Assembly: GCF_003634575.1 (NCBI RefSeq)
Contig: NZ_RBLJ01000005.1
Coordinates: 186,001 to 250,000, forward strand
Direction of reading: 5' to 3'
Origin: Photorhabdus asymbiotica
GTDB lineage: Bacteria > Pseudomonadota > Gammaproteobacteria > Enterobacterales > Enterobacteriaceae
Length of the DNA stretch: 64,000 bases
In this document: piece after piece, positions 9,458-19,361 of the stretch
Layout: each line of letters opens with the position of its first letter
Position numbering within the stretch: position 1 is the first letter of the stretch
Program-made: the position numbers and the translations under genes
The notes under the pieces: model-generated
Told to the model about the DNA's origin: nothing
Databases searched by the model: none
What the model saw: the letters and a program-made list of their open reading frames with translations, nothing else

Positions 9458-10434
9458 ATTGTCGGCCTCCCCGCATCGTCCAACGGCATATGACATTTCA
9501 CCTGACGTTCCCCTACCGTTCTTAATTCCGGCTCCACTTGATGACAATAGTCATCAGCATATGGACAACGAGGATTCAGCAAGCAACCGATAGGTCGGTC
9601 ATATTTCCCCGGCACAACACCCGGTAAAGAGGCAAGACGGGATTTATCCGCAGCAAATTCAGGTAATGCTCTGAGCAACGCCTGAGTATACGGATGGCGT
9701 GGCGCCCGAAAGATTTCTGATGCTTTGCCAGATTCCACAACCTGCCCGGCATACATCACGATAATATGATGAGCCGCTTCCGCAACTAATGCCAAATCAT
9801 GAGTGATTAATACCAGCGCCATATTTTCCCGTTGTTGCAACTCCAACAACAGTTCAATAACCTGTGCTTGAATGGTGACATCCAAAGCTGTTGTCGGTTC
9901 ATCAGCGATCAGCAATTTTGGTCGGCAAGCAATTGCCATTGCGATCATAACCCGTTGACTCATACCACCAGATAACTGATGCGGATAAACATCCAAACGC
10001 GAGGCAGGATCGGGAATACCAACCAATGTCAGCAAATCAATCGCCCGCTGACGGCGGGTGCGACGGTTACCGCCCTGATGCACTTTCAGCGCTTCCATAA
10101 TCTGATATCCAACGGTATAGCAGGGGTTTAGACTGGTCATCGGGTCCTGGAAGATCATCGCCACTTCCGCACCGACCAATTGGCGGCGCTCTTTCTCGGA
10201 GATTTTGGTCAAATCACGCTGATTAAATTCCAGTTTGTCAGCCATCACCCTGCCCGGATAATCAATCAATCCCATCACCGCCAATGAACTCACTGATTTA
10301 CCAGAGCCGGATTCTCCAACAATCCCGACAACCTGACCCTGTTCAACACGGTAGCTGATGCGGTCAACGGCGCGGAATGGTGCCTCTTCTTCACCGAAGT
10401 GAACCGATAATTTTTCTACATTTAACAGTGCCAT
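9454..10434 (-). CDS. dppD: Dipeptide ABC transporter ATP-binding protein DppD
   Basis: Second ATPase of the dipeptide importer (326 aa). It contains Walker [12 protein letters not shown], signature [14 protein letters not shown], Walker [13 protein letters not shown], and a C-terminal Cys-rich segment ([15 protein letters not shown]) typical of Opp/Dpp ATPases. It pairs with DppF under the DppB/DppC membrane pair. The start lies 12 bases after the dppC stop, and its own stop overlaps the dppF start by four bases, so translation of the two is coupled. Confidence 0.96.
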   Translation of the reverse strand: MALLNVEKLSVHFGEEEAPFRAVDRISYRVEQGQVVGIVGESGSGKSVSSLAVMGLIDYPGRVMADKLEFNQRDLTKISEKERRQLVGAEVAMIFQDPMTSLNPCYTVGYQIMEALKVHQGGNRRTRRQRAIDLLTLVGIPDPASRLDVYPHQLSGGMSQRVMIAMAIACRPKLLIADEPTTALDVTIQAQVIELLLELQQRENMALVLITHDLALVAEAAHHIIVMYAGQVVESGKASEIFRAPRHPYTQALLRALPEFAADKSRLASLPGVVPGKYDRPIGCLLNPRCPYADDYCHQVEPELRTVGERQVKCHMPLDDAGRPTI

Positions 10435-10446
10435 TTCGCTACCTCG

Positions 10447-11349
10447 CTACTGCTTGAGTTTAGGATCAAGTGCATCACGCAAACCGTCACCCATCAGGTT
10501 AAATGCCAACACTGTCAGCAGAATTGCCAATCCCGGGAATGTCACCACCCACCAGGCACTTTGTGCAAACTGCAATACATCAGACAGCATCGTTCCCCAT
10601 TCTGGCGTGGGTGGCTGTGCCCCCATTCCCAGAAAACCTAACGCAGCCATATCGAGAATGGCATTAGAAAAACCTAGAGAAGCCTGCACAATCAACGGTG
10701 CCAGACAGTTAGGTAAGATATTGACAAACATCTGGCGCATGGAACCAGCACCCGCCACTTGTGAAGCTGTGACATAATCGCGATTCACTTCCACCAGCAC
10801 CGCAGCGCGCGTTAAACGGATGTAATGTGGCAAAGCGACAAAAGTTAGCGCCAGCGAAGCATTGACAATTGATGGGCCAAATATTGCTACTAACACCAGA
10901 GCCAACAATAAGCTTGGCAATGCCAGCATAATATCAACGATGCGCATGATGATAATATCCACCACACCACCGAAATAACCTGCCAGCACGCCCAGCATAA
11001 CTCCCATAAGCAGGGATAACACCACTACCAGACAGCCCACCAGCAATGAAAGCCGGGCGCCATACATCAGGCGTGAAAGTAAATCACGCCCAACATCGTC
11101 AGTCCCCAGAATAAACTGCCAGCTTCCCCCTTCCTGCCACACCGGTGGCGTCAGCAAGGAATCACGGAACTGCTCAGCCGCACTATGTGGAGCAAGTACC
11201 CCAGCCAATAGCGCAATGAGTAACATCAGTACAATATAAACCAGGCCAACAACCGCCCCTTTATTGCGCTTGAAGTAATACCAAAACTCCTGTACCGGCG
11301 TCATAATCTTAGGCGCATTATTTGCTACAGGCTCAGTCACTTGAGACAT
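10447..11349 (-). CDS. dppC: Dipeptide ABC transporter permease DppC
   Basis: Inner-membrane permease (300 aa, same as E. coli). It has an N-terminal transmembrane helix (GLVYIVLMLLIALLAG) and the BPD-transport core with the EAA loop region ASQVAGAGSMRQMFVNILPN, which docks on the ATPases. The motif LGTDDVGRDLLSRLMYGARL is characteristic of the DppC/OppC subgroup. It forms the translocation channel with DppB and lies between dppB and dppD with only 11-12 bases on each side. Confidence 0.96.
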   Translation of the reverse strand: MSQVTEPVANNAPKIMTPVQEFWYYFKRNKGAVVGLVYIVLMLLIALLAGVLAPHSAAEQFRDSLLTPPVWQEGGSWQFILGTDDVGRDLLSRLMYGARLSLLVGCLVVVLSLLMGVMLGVLAGYFGGVVDIIIMRIVDIMLALPSLLLALVLVAIFGPSIVNASLALTFVALPHYIRLTRAAVLVEVNRDYVTASQVAGAGSMRQMFVNILPNCLAPLIVQASLGFSNAILDMAALGFLGMGAQPPTPEWGTMLSDVLQFAQSAWWVVTFPGLAILLTVLAFNLMGDGLRDALDPKLKQ

Positions 11350-11360
11350 AATGTGCCCCC

Positions 11361-12380
11361 CTATTTCTTATGACGGATACGCGGGTTAACAATGCCATAC
11401 AGCACGTCAACTACCAGATTTACCAGGATGATCATGATCGCCACCAGCAATACACCTCCCTGCACCACCGGATAATCTCGGCGTTGAAGGGCATCGATCA
11501 ACCAGCGCCCCAGCCCCGGCCAGGAGAAGATGGTTTCTGTCAGGATTGCCCCTGCCAGCATAATACCCACCTGCAAACCGATGACAGTCACCACTGGCAG
11601 CAATGCATTGCGCAGAGCATGAACCACAATCACCCGGATACGGCTCAAACCTTTAGCACGCGCAGTACGGATATAATCCTCACCCAACACTTCTAACATA
11701 GAAGAGCGGGTCATACGGACAATAACCGCCAACGGAATCGTTCCTAAAACAATAGCCGGCAAAATCATATGCATTATGGCATCTTTGAAATCGCCTTCTT
11801 CTCCCCAGATAAGGGTATCAATCAACATAAAACCCGTCAGCGGATTGCTATCATCAAGGAAAACGCTGTCGCTTATCCGCCCGGATACCGGAGTCAGATC
11901 CAATTGGACAGAGACCAACATGATCAACATGATCCCCCACCAGAAGATCGGCATGGAATATCCGGTTAGGGAAAGCCCTATCGCAGTATGATCAAAAACC
12001 GATCCACGCTTGACTGCGGCCAGTACTCCAACCGGAATACCCACCGCAATAGCGAACAACATGGCGCATACCCCCAGTTCGAGGGTTGCTTTGAAACGGG
12101 GAACAAATTCTTCCCACACAGAGATGCGACTTTTCAGGGAGATACCAAGATCTCCGTGTAATACACCATTTACATAATGAAAGTATTGCTGCCAGAGTGG
12201 CTTATCCAGCCCCATTTCAGCCATTAGCTGAGCATGGCGCTCAGCAGATATTCCACGTTCCCCAGCCATAATTGTCACCGGGTCTCCCGGGATCATATGG
12301 ACAAAAGCAAAAGTCAGCAAAGTAATGCCGATAAACGTTGGGATCACCAACCCCAGACGTCGGAGTATGAACTGCAACAT
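11361..12380 (-). CDS. dppB: Dipeptide ABC transporter permease DppB
   Basis: Inner-membrane permease (339 aa, E. coli 339). The start MLQFILRRLGLVIPTFIGIT, the HMIPGDPV segment and the EAA loop (ARAKGLSRIRVIVVHALRNA) are family hallmarks. It pairs with DppC. A 216-base gap with a strong hairpin separates it from dppA, the usual arrangement that lets the binding protein be made in excess of the permease. Confidence 0.97.
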   Translation of the reverse strand: MLQFILRRLGLVIPTFIGITLLTFAFVHMIPGDPVTIMAGERGISAERHAQLMAEMGLDKPLWQQYFHYVNGVLHGDLGISLKSRISVWEEFVPRFKATLELGVCAMLFAIAVGIPVGVLAAVKRGSVFDHTAIGLSLTGYSMPIFWWGIMLIMLVSVQLDLTPVSGRISDSVFLDDSNPLTGFMLIDTLIWGEEGDFKDAIMHMILPAIVLGTIPLAVIVRMTRSSMLEVLGEDYIRTARAKGLSRIRVIVVHALRNALLPVVTVIGLQVGIMLAGAILTETIFSWPGLGRWLIDALQRRDYPVVQGGVLLVAIMIILVNLVVDVLYGIVNPRIRHKK

Positions 12381-12437
12381 ATCCCAAACTCTCTTTTTTT
12401 AAATGCCGGTTACAGCTCTCAGGCCGCTTGGCTTGAT

Positions 12438-12459
12438 AAGGGGGAGGACTTTCCCCCTT
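12438..12459 (-). terminator. Intercistronic hairpin between dppA and dppB
   Basis: AAGGGGGA (12438-12445) and TCCCCCTT (12452-12459) form a GC-rich stem with a 6-base loop, about 140 bases after dppA and 60 before dppB. There is no strong T tract, so it more likely stabilises the dppA message or partly attenuates dppB than fully terminates. Confidence 0.6.
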
Positions 12460-12596
12460 TCGCTCACTACTCAATGAACTGCTTGCCTCTACTGGTTTGT
12501 CAGCCTTTCCCCAGCGATGACTGATAGCCAGGGAGAAGTCACCATCTCCGTTAAAAAATCAGGAAGATGGCCTATTACAACCGAGTAAAAACCAGA

Positions 12597-14204
12597 TTAT
12601 TCAAGAGATACGTTGCTGAAAATATGCCTGCCCAGAGGATCAACGACATAACCTTTCACCTCTTTACGTACCGGTTCATAAACCGTGGAGTGAGCGATAA
12701 TCAGCGCCGGAACCTGTTCGTGCATCACAGCCTGAGCCTGCTTATAAAGTTCAACACGTTTAGCATGCTCAGAAGCGATCCGGGCTGGCTGAATGGCATC
12801 TTCAAACGGCTTGTAACACCATTTAGAGTAGTTGGAACCTCGTTCTTTGGCTGCGCAACTAAACAAAGTTGCGAAGAAGTTATCTGGGTCACCATTGTCC
12901 CCCGTCCAACCCATCATCACAATCTGATGTTCGCCATCTTTAGCCCGTTTTAAGTATTCACCCCATTCATAACTGACAATTTTGGCCTTAACACCAATTT
13001 TCGCCCAGTCAGCTTGAACCATTTCAGCCATACGGCGAGCATTCGGGTTATACGGGCGTTGTACTGGCATTGCCCACAGGTCGATAGCAAAACCATCGCT
13101 CATCCCTGCTTCCTTCAGTAACTGCTTCGCTTTTTCCGGATCGTATTGGTAATCTTTCAGCGCATTGTCATAACTCCACATCGTTGGTGGAATCAGATTT
13201 TTGGCTTTCTGACCAGCGCCTTGGTAAACCGCATCAATGATAGCGTCTTTATTAACCGCCATTGCCAGCGCCTGACGAACTTTGACGTTATCCAGCGGCT
13301 TTTTGGTGACGTTGAAAGAAACATAACCAACATTCAGACCTGGCTGTTCCATCAAGACAATATCTTTATCCTGCTTCATACGAGCAATATCCGCTGGATT
13401 TGGATATGGCATGATCTGACATTCATTTTTCTGTAATTTTGCATAACGAACGGATGCATCAGGAGTAATAGAGAAAACTAGCCGGTCAACTTTGGCTTTA
13501 TCTCCCCAGTATTCTTTGAAGGCTTTATACAGAATGCGAGAATCTTTCTGATATTGCACCAACTGGAACGGACCTGTACCAATTGGATTCAAATCGACTT
13601 TCTCCGGTGTACCGGCTTTCATCATCTTATCGGCATATTCTGCTGACAGAATAGAGGCAAAATCCATCCCTAAGTCAGCCAGAAATGGCGCTTCCGGGCG
13701 GCTCAGTTCAATCCTGACCGTATAATCGTCTACTTTTTCAACCTTATTGATCATCTCACCCATACCCATGCCAATAAAATACTCATAGCTGCCGCCTGAC
13801 ACCTTGTGATATGGATGGTTTGCATCTTTTTGCCGCATGAAAGTATAAATCACATCATCCGCATTGAATTCTCGGCTTGGTTTGAACTCTTTATTACCGT
13901 GCCACTTAACGCCTTTACGCAGATGAAAAATGTAAACTTTACCGTCATCACTAATATCCCATTTTTCAGCCAAACTCGGGATAATTTCAGTTTTTCCTGT
14001 TTCGAAATCAACCAAACGGTTATACAACGGTCTGGAACTGGCATCATAAGTTGTGCCCGCGGTGAACAGTTGTGGGTTAAATCCTTCTGGTGAACCTTCA
14101 GAGCAGTAAACCAATGTTTTTGCCTGAACGCTGGCAGTGACTGCCAATGCAATTAAGCTGATCCCTAGCTTTAATAACCCAGTCTTTTTAGAGGAAGTTG
14201 TCAT
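12597..14204 (-). CDS. dppA: Periplasmic dipeptide-binding protein DppA
   Basis: Substrate-binding protein of the dipeptide importer (535 aa, identical in length to E. coli DppA). Signal peptide MTTSSKKTGLLKLGISLIAL with a cut after VQA; the mature protein starts KTLVYCSEGSPEGFNPQ. Typical SBP_bac_5 features include YDASSRPLYNRLVDF, PIGTGPFQLVQY and the Cys pair near residue 400. In E. coli DppA also serves haem uptake and dipeptide chemotaxis. I start at 14204 because GGAGTGCAAGAGA lies directly upstream; upstream in-frame codons lie in the leader. The leader has a CA-rich stretch suited to GcvB control. Confidence 0.97.
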   Translation of the reverse strand: MTTSSKKTGLLKLGISLIALAVTASVQAKTLVYCSEGSPEGFNPQLFTAGTTYDASSRPLYNRLVDFETGKTEIIPSLAEKWDISDDGKVYIFHLRKGVKWHGNKEFKPSREFNADDVIYTFMRQKDANHPYHKVSGGSYEYFIGMGMGEMINKVEKVDDYTVRIELSRPEAPFLADLGMDFASILSAEYADKMMKAGTPEKVDLNPIGTGPFQLVQYQKDSRILYKAFKEYWGDKAKVDRLVFSITPDASVRYAKLQKNECQIMPYPNPADIARMKQDKDIVLMEQPGLNVGYVSFNVTKKPLDNVKVRQALAMAVNKDAIIDAVYQGAGQKAKNLIPPTMWSYDNALKDYQYDPEKAKQLLKEAGMSDGFAIDLWAMPVQRPYNPNARRMAEMVQADWAKIGVKAKIVSYEWGEYLKRAKDGEHQIVMMGWTGDNGDPDNFFATLFSCAAKERGSNYSKWCYKPFEDAIQPARIASEHAKRVELYKQAQAVMHEQVPALIIAHSTVYEPVRKEVKGYVVDPLGRHIFSNVSLE

Positions 14205-14220
14205 TCTCTTGCACTCCATT

Positions 14221-14236
14221 TGTGATGTTGTTGTGT
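14221..14236 (-). promoter_or_regulatory. Likely GcvB small-RNA target in the dppA leader
   Basis: On the minus strand the leader reads ACACAACAACATCACA, ending 16 bases before the dppA start codon. In E. coli and Salmonella the GU-rich R1 region of GcvB binds a very similar CA-rich stretch in this leader and blocks translation. The sequence is seen; the regulation is inferred from the known case. Confidence 0.55.
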
Positions 14237-14239
14237 ACA

Positions 14240-15125
14240 GCCAGAACCTGCATTGTGTTTCAGGCACCGTGCTGTTGGGTTTTGTTATTATTTTCGGTTT
14301 ATCAATTAAACAACTGTTGTCTCTTGCGTCAATAAGATCTCAACAGATGTCATCAGCAACAGGAAAACACAAAGGAAACCTATTATTAACATAATTAGCA
14401 CAAAAACATGACGCAATGCACGTTTTGTAGCCAAATAGACCATAATAAGGCAATAGTTACAGCATGAGTAACTATTAAGCGATACGCAAAATTTGTGGTT
14501 GAGTGCTTAATTAGTAAACGATTATTTCAGTGAAAAAGGTTAAAACTGGTACAAAATATTGTGTGCCAAATAAAATTGGCACCTGAAAAGTGAATTAAAT
14601 AAGTGTAATACTAATCATACAAATCAATATAAAAACCTGTTAGTGGTTTATTTAATTTTATAACTTCTGGCGGCACCCATTTTATTAATGATATTACCAG
14701 CAAACATATACCCAATAGATTTCAAGTTGCAGCGCGACGGCAAGTGAACGAATCCCCAGGAGCATAGATAACTATGTGACTGGGGTGAGTGAAAGCAGCC
14801 AACAAAGCAGCAACTTGAAGGATGAAGGGTATAGAACAGTTCCGTAATACCCAAACCCGCATCCATTTCATTCTGCAACTGGCTACTTCAAGGCTAAACA
14901 GCAGTTTTTCAACGTATCGCTCGATGAAGCCAGCAACGCCAGCTAAAAACCATAATCTCTAAATGGAACGTAGACGAACGCGAAACAAAAAGCGTGTTAC
15001 TAATATGCTCTGTTTCGCTTGATCCTTTTTAAGACTGAACGGGATCTTTCAGGATCTGACCGGGCTTACTCATATCATCTTTAGGTTATGCTATACCTTA
15101 TAGGACATAGGAAAAGGGCTATTTT
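14240..15125. other. Long intergenic region between dppA and the fused toxin-antitoxin gene
   Basis: About 890 bases without a supportable gene. The first 350 bases are AT-rich and should hold the dppA promoter. An ERIC occupies 14707-14833. The 290 bases after it are less AT-rich and might be a decayed coding stretch, but no frame longer than about 40 codons looks protein-like and I recognise no family. Confidence 0.4.
14707..14833. repeat. ERIC element (127 bp)
   Basis: Complete TATACCC-to-GGGTATA copy of 127 bp with the CCCCAGG/CTGGGG core, upstream of dppA. Confidence 0.95.
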
Positions 15126-15527
15126 GTGTTTGAACTGATCTTTCACCCTGAAGCACAACAAGAAATATTAGACCTTGATAGTGCTATGCAAGGTAAAGCG
15201 TTCGCTGCACTGGATAAGCTTGAGTCACAAGGTAATCAGTTGCGTTATCCGCACACTGATATTATTCAGGATGGCCTTTTCGAGTTAAGAGCTGGCAAAA
15301 AGGATATTACACGTACCTTTTTTGCTTTTGCTAAGGAAGAACTACAGAAGCTTTTGGCTGATATGCGCCGTCGAGCTGGCATAAACAGCACTCAAGTTGC
15401 TGAACGTATGGGTATCACTCAGCCAGCCGTAAGCAAATTAGAAAAAAACGCCAGCAAAGCCAGTATTTCAACACTTGAACGGTACGCTGCGGCGTGTGGT
15501 GCCAGTATCAAAATAGTCATAGGCTAA
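15126..15527 (+). CDS. HigB-like toxin fragment fused to a HigA-like antitoxin
   Basis: The first 70 or so residues are the N-terminal two thirds of a HigB/Gp49-type mRNA interferase (ELIFHPEAQQEILDLD, then DGLFELRAGKKDITRTFFAF). The frame then runs straight into a Cro/XRE helix-turn-helix antitoxin (ADMRRRAGINSTQVAERMGI, QPAVSKLEKNASKASISTLE). In an ordinary higBA pair these are separate genes with a toxin tail (about 40 residues) and an antitoxin head (about 30) in between; that part is absent here, so an in-frame deletion probably fused the two. The fusion lacks the toxin C-terminus and is likely inactive as an RNase but may still bind DNA. The start is GTG; total 133 aa. Confidence 0.8.
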   Translation: MFELIFHPEAQQEILDLDSAMQGKAFAALDKLESQGNQLRYPHTDIIQDGLFELRAGKKDITRTFFAFAKEELQKLLADMRRRAGINSTQVAERMGITQPAVSKLEKNASKASISTLERYAAACGASIKIVIG

Positions 15528-15676
15528 TTATTAGGCTATGAGAATGAAGGGGAAAAAAATTAGGAGAGGATGAAATAAAGAATATGATTCGGTCAACACT
15601 GGAAAATGGTGGATATTTTCCTGAGCCAGCCGAAATACAAGCCTAATTACTCAGCCAAAGATAAGGTTATTTTATC

Positions 15677-15705
15677 TCGATAATTATGAATTAGATAATT
15701 ATCGA
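15677..15705. repeat. Perfect 11-bp AT-rich inverted repeat
   Basis: TCGATAATTAT (15677-15687) and ATAATTATCGA (15695-15705) enclose 7 bases. It could be an operator or a weak terminator; neither can be decided from sequence. Confidence 0.6.
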
Positions 15706-15827
15706 TTATTCTCCGAACAGAAATTTCCTATAAGAAAATCAATCTTTGTTATTCCATTATTGATCATCTTAACATTGTCAATGTGGTCACAATGAGATAA
15801 AAAACCATGTAAAAGACAATAACGACA

Positions 15828-15859
15828 AAAAGCCTTACAGCAATCACTGTAAGGCTTTT
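15828..15859 (-). terminator. Terminator of the tRNA-Pro gene
   Basis: Perfect 13-bp arms, AAAAGCCTTACAG (15828-15840) and CTGTAAGGCTTTT (15847-15859), with a 6-base loop; on the minus strand the stem ends in a T run. It lies about 50 bases beyond the tRNA 3' end. Confidence 0.85.
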
Positions 15860-15909
15860 CTAATTCTCTTAAGTCTGCGGACTTACTCAACATCCCCAAA
15901 CTATAAATT

Positions 15910-15986
15910 TGGTCGGCGAGAGAGGATTCGAACCTCCGACCCACTGGTCCCAAACCAGTTGCGCTACCAAGCTGCGCTACTCGCCG
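15910..15986 (-). tRNA. proM: tRNA-Pro (UGG)
   Basis: On the minus strand a 77-base gene starts CGGCGAGTAGCGCAGCTTGG and ends with an encoded CCA. The acceptor stem CGGCGAG/CTCGCCG, the T-arm GGTTCGAATCC and the anticodon stem ACTGG/CCAGT around loop TTTGGGA are all intact, giving anticodon UGG. It appears the same as E. coli proM as I remember it. Confidence 0.97.
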
Positions 15987-16079
15987 AAAACGAGGCGCAT
16001 ATTACTGCGCTCATTATAGGCCGTCAATACCTTTTTGATAATCATGGGTTAGTTGTTGATAAAAACAGCATGAACACCG

Positions 16080-16099
16080 CGTAGCTCAATTGAGCTACG
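16080..16099 (-). terminator. Perfect palindrome beyond glyS
   Basis: CGTAGCTCAATTGAGCTACG is a 20-bp perfect palindrome, 74 bases past the glyS stop. It may end the glyQS transcript; the following T tract on the minus strand is interrupted. Confidence 0.5.
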
Positions 16100-16172
16100 A
16101 AATTAATATAAAAGGATATTTAAGTTCCGACGACTGCATGTCACGACCGCCGGAACTGGCTATTTCAGGTCA

Positions 16173-18242
16173 TTATTGCAGTAATGAAATATCAGCAACT
16201 TTCAGGAATAATTCACGCAATTCACTTAACAAAGTTAAGCGATTCACTCGCACCTGCTGGTCTTCATCCATTACCATCACATTGTCAAAGAAAGCATCGA
16301 CAACTTCACGTAGGGAGGCCAACTCAACCAGCGCTTCCTGATAACACCCCTCAGCAAACAAAGGCGCCAACTTATCTTGTAAAACCACCAGATGCGTTGC
16401 CAGTTTCACCTCTTCAGGCGCTTTCAGCACAGAAGCACTGACTTTCTCATTCAATGTCTCTTCAGACTTCGCCAGAATGTTAGAAACGCGCTTATTCGCA
16501 GCGGCCAGCGCTGTCGCTTCATCCAATGTACGGAAATGAGTCACCGCCTTAACGCGGGCATCAAAATCAGCGGGTTGGGTTGGACGACGGGCCAACACAG
16601 CCTGAATGGTATCAATGCTGTAACCTTGTTCCTGATACCAGGCACGGAAACGGCCAAGCATAAATTCCACCACGTCATCGATGACCTTGGCATTCGTTAG
16701 CTTGTCACCATACAAACGAACCGCTTCTTCCGTCAGTGTCTGCAAATCCAGCGGCAATTTTTTCTCAACGATAATACGCAGAGCACCCAGCGCAGCACGA
16801 CGCAACGCAAATGGATCTTTATCGCCTTTTGGATGCTGACCAATGCCAAAAATACCCGCCAGAGTATCCATTTTGTCCGCAATGGCTAACGCACAAGAAA
16901 TGCCGGTGGACGGCAATTCATCACCAGCAAAACGCGGTTGATACTGCTCATTCAGTGCCAGAGCAACCTCTTCCGCTTCACCGTCATGACGGGCGTAATG
17001 CATTCCCATCACACCCTGCGTATCGGTGAACTCAAATACCATGTTGGTCATCAGGTCACATTTAGACAACAGACCAGCACGGGTAGCATGATTCACATCA
17101 GCACCGATTTTCTCTGCAATCCAGCCAGCCAGCGCCTGAATACGATCCGTTTTATCACGCAAAGTACCAAGCTGTTTCTGGAACAGAACTGTTTCTAACC
17201 GAGGCAGATTATCTTCCAGACGCTGTTTACGATCCGTCTTAAAGAAAAATTCCGCATCAGCCAAACGTGGACGAACTACTTTTTCGTTGCCAGAAATAAT
17301 TTGCTGTGGATCAGAAGATTCAATGTTGGCGACAAAAATAAAGTTCGCCATCAACTTGCCAGCATGGTCGTAAACTGGGAAGTATTTCTGGTCACCTTTC
17401 ATGGTGTAAACCAATGCTTCCGCTGGCACTTCAAGGAATTTTTCTTCAAATTTCGCCGTCAGCACAACCGGCCATTCAACCAACGAAGTGACCTCTTCCA
17501 ACAAGCTGTCACTAATATCAGCAATCCCACCCAATTTAACTGCCGCTTGTTCTACATCCTGCTTAATCAGCGCTTTACGAGTGACATAATCCGCCATCAC
17601 TTTACCGCGCTGCTGCAAAATTTCTGGGTACTGTTCCGTATTATCAATCGTAAACTCAGATTCACCCATAAAACGGTGACCACGAATGACACGAGTGGAT
17701 TTAATGCCCAGAATGTCTCCCTCAATCAGTTCATTACCGAATAACATGGTAACGGTATGAACCGGACGAACAAACTGAGTCTCTTTATCACTCCAACGCA
17801 TCAATTTGGGAATTGGCAACTTACTCAGCGCATTGTTGACCATACCCGCCAATAGCTCTTTTACGCTGAGGCCCTTAACCAGCGCGCGATACAATAACCA
17901 TTCGCCTTTATCTGTCACTAAACGTTCAGCCTGAGCAGCCGTGATACCACAACCGCGAGCCCAACCTTCAGCCGCTTTTGTTGGTTTACCCTCAGCATCA
18001 AATGCTTGAGCAATCGCCGGACCGCGTTTCTCTACTTCACGGTCGGCCTGAGCTTCATCCAGATTAGCAACTTTCAGTGCCAGACGGCGTGGAGTTGCAA
18101 ACCAGCTCACCTCACCATGCGCCAAATTCGCATTATCCAACTCCGCTGCAAAATTGGCGGCAAATGCTTCAGCCAGTGAACGAAGAGCCTTCGGCGGCAA
18201 CTCTTCTGTGCCGATTTCCACCAGGAAAGTCTGTTGAGTCAT
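16173..18242 (-). CDS. glyS: Glycyl-tRNA synthetase beta subunit
   Basis: Beta chain of the heterotetrameric (alpha2 beta2) bacterial glycyl-tRNA synthetase, which binds tRNA-Gly for charging. It is 689 residues, the same length as E. coli GlyS. It opens [20 protein letters not shown] and includes [20 protein letters not shown], the HD-like segment [20 protein letters not shown] and a C-terminal DALR-type anticodon-binding domain ([15 protein letters not shown]). It lies 9 bases after glyQ, so the two form an operon. Confidence 0.98.
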   Translation of the reverse strand: MTQQTFLVEIGTEELPPKALRSLAEAFAANFAAELDNANLAHGEVSWFATPRRLALKVANLDEAQADREVEKRGPAIAQAFDAEGKPTKAAEGWARGCGITAAQAERLVTDKGEWLLYRALVKGLSVKELLAGMVNNALSKLPIPKLMRWSDKETQFVRPVHTVTMLFGNELIEGDILGIKSTRVIRGHRFMGESEFTIDNTEQYPEILQQRGKVMADYVTRKALIKQDVEQAAVKLGGIADISDSLLEEVTSLVEWPVVLTAKFEEKFLEVPAEALVYTMKGDQKYFPVYDHAGKLMANFIFVANIESSDPQQIISGNEKVVRPRLADAEFFFKTDRKQRLEDNLPRLETVLFQKQLGTLRDKTDRIQALAGWIAEKIGADVNHATRAGLLSKCDLMTNMVFEFTDTQGVMGMHYARHDGEAEEVALALNEQYQPRFAGDELPSTGISCALAIADKMDTLAGIFGIGQHPKGDKDPFALRRAALGALRIIVEKKLPLDLQTLTEEAVRLYGDKLTNAKVIDDVVEFMLGRFRAWYQEQGYSIDTIQAVLARRPTQPADFDARVKAVTHFRTLDEATALAAANKRVSNILAKSEETLNEKVSASVLKAPEEVKLATHLVVLQDKLAPLFAEGCYQEALVELASLREVVDAFFDNVMVMDEDQQVRVNRLTLLSELRELFLKVADISLLQ

Positions 18243-18251
18243 GACAGCCTC

Positions 18252-19166
18252 TTAGTTCTGATTCTTTTTACACATAGGGAAACCCAACGCCTCACGGGAG
18301 GCATAATACGCTTCTGCAACAGCTTTGGTTAGGGTACGGATACGCAAGATATAACGCTGACGTTCAGTTACTGAGATAGCTTTACGGGCATCCAGTAAGT
18401 TGAATGTATGACCCGCTTTGAGAATACGTTCATAAGCAGGCAGAGGCAGCGGTGTTTCTAACGCCAGCAAATCCTGAGCTTCTTTTTCATATTGTTCAAA
18501 GCAGGTAAACAGGAAATCCACATCGGCATGTTCAAAGTTATAGGTGGATTGTTCCACTTCATTTTGATGATAAATATCGCCATAAGTGGTCTTACCCAGC
18601 AGGCCATCGCACCAAACCAGATCATAAACACTGTCTACGCCTTGGATATACATTGCCAGACGCTCAAGGCCATAAGTGATCTCACCGGTGACGGGTTTAC
18701 ACTCAAGGCCGCCGACCTGTTGGAAGTAAGTGAACTGAGTCACTTCCATCCCATTGAGCCACACTTCCCAACCCAATCCCCAGGCGCCCAACGTTGGGTT
18801 TTCCCAGTTATCCTCAACAAAACGGATATCATGAACCGTTGGGTCCAATCCCAGCTCTTTCAGAGAGCCCAGATATAATTCCTGAATATTGTCTGGTGAG
18901 GGCTTAATAATGACCTGAAACTGATAGTAATGTTGTAAACGATTCGGGTTTTCACCGTAACGACCATCCGTCGGACGGCGGGAAGGTTGCACATAAGCCG
19001 CAGCAATTGGCTCTGGGCCAAGTGCACGCAGGCAAGTTATTGGATGAGAAGTACCAGCGCCAACTTCCATGTCCAATGGTTGGACAATGGTGCAGCCCTG
19101 GCGTGCCCAATAATCCTGTAATGTCAGGATCAGCCCCTGAAAGGTTTTGGTATCAAACTTTTGCAT
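18252..19166 (-). CDS. glyQ: Glycyl-tRNA synthetase alpha subunit
   Basis: Catalytic alpha chain (304 aa; E. coli 303) with the class II synthetase fold. Clear family blocks are [20 protein letters not shown] at the start, [20 protein letters not shown], and [20 protein letters not shown], which holds active-site arginines. It forms glycyl-adenylate and, with GlyS, charges tRNA-Gly. It is the first gene of glyQS. Confidence 0.98.
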   Translation of the reverse strand: MQKFDTKTFQGLILTLQDYWARQGCTIVQPLDMEVGAGTSHPITCLRALGPEPIAAAYVQPSRRPTDGRYGENPNRLQHYYQFQVIIKPSPDNIQELYLGSLKELGLDPTVHDIRFVEDNWENPTLGAWGLGWEVWLNGMEVTQFTYFQQVGGLECKPVTGEITYGLERLAMYIQGVDSVYDLVWCDGLLGKTTYGDIYHQNEVEQSTYNFEHADVDFLFTCFEQYEKEAQDLLALETPLPLPAYERILKAGHTFNLLDARKAISVTERQRYILRIRTLTKAVAEAYYASREALGFPMCKKNQN

Positions 19167-19361
19167 GTTGGATTCGCACGCGATACATATGAATTTGAAA
19201 GGAAGTGGGTCAGTATACCCTTTGACCTTAAGATATACAGCCCTGAATTAACGTTCAATTCGGCCCTAAAATAAAAAAATCCTCATCTGGCTACTTTACT
19301 TGTATGTATATACAGTTAAAGTGTGATCGATTCTCAACCAACAGCACAGGAAATCACAACG

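Larger units (their letters stand above)
15528..15909. other. Intergenic region with two perfect hairpins
   Basis: No gene is visible. It contains an 11-bp AT-rich inverted repeat at 15677-15705 and the tRNA terminator at 15828-15859, listed separately. Confidence 0.4.

Noticed and set aside
9458-9547. Longer DppF with 30 extra residues
   Set aside because: The extension lies within dppD and is not part of the family; the ATGA overlap with dppD gives the natural start.
14648-14878. A frame reading SSCCFVGCFHSPQSH, repeated at several places in the window (also near 1227, 20117-20486, 28522 and 55262)
   Set aside because: It looks like a conserved Cys-rich peptide family but is only the translation of ERIC elements.
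15910-15986. tRNA-Pro as an island attachment site
   Set aside because: I find no duplicated tRNA end in the window and the flanking genes are in an order close to that of the backbone.
16080-16099. The perfect 20-bp palindrome as an attachment site
   Set aside because: There is no integrase or second copy nearby; it sits where a glyS terminator is expected.
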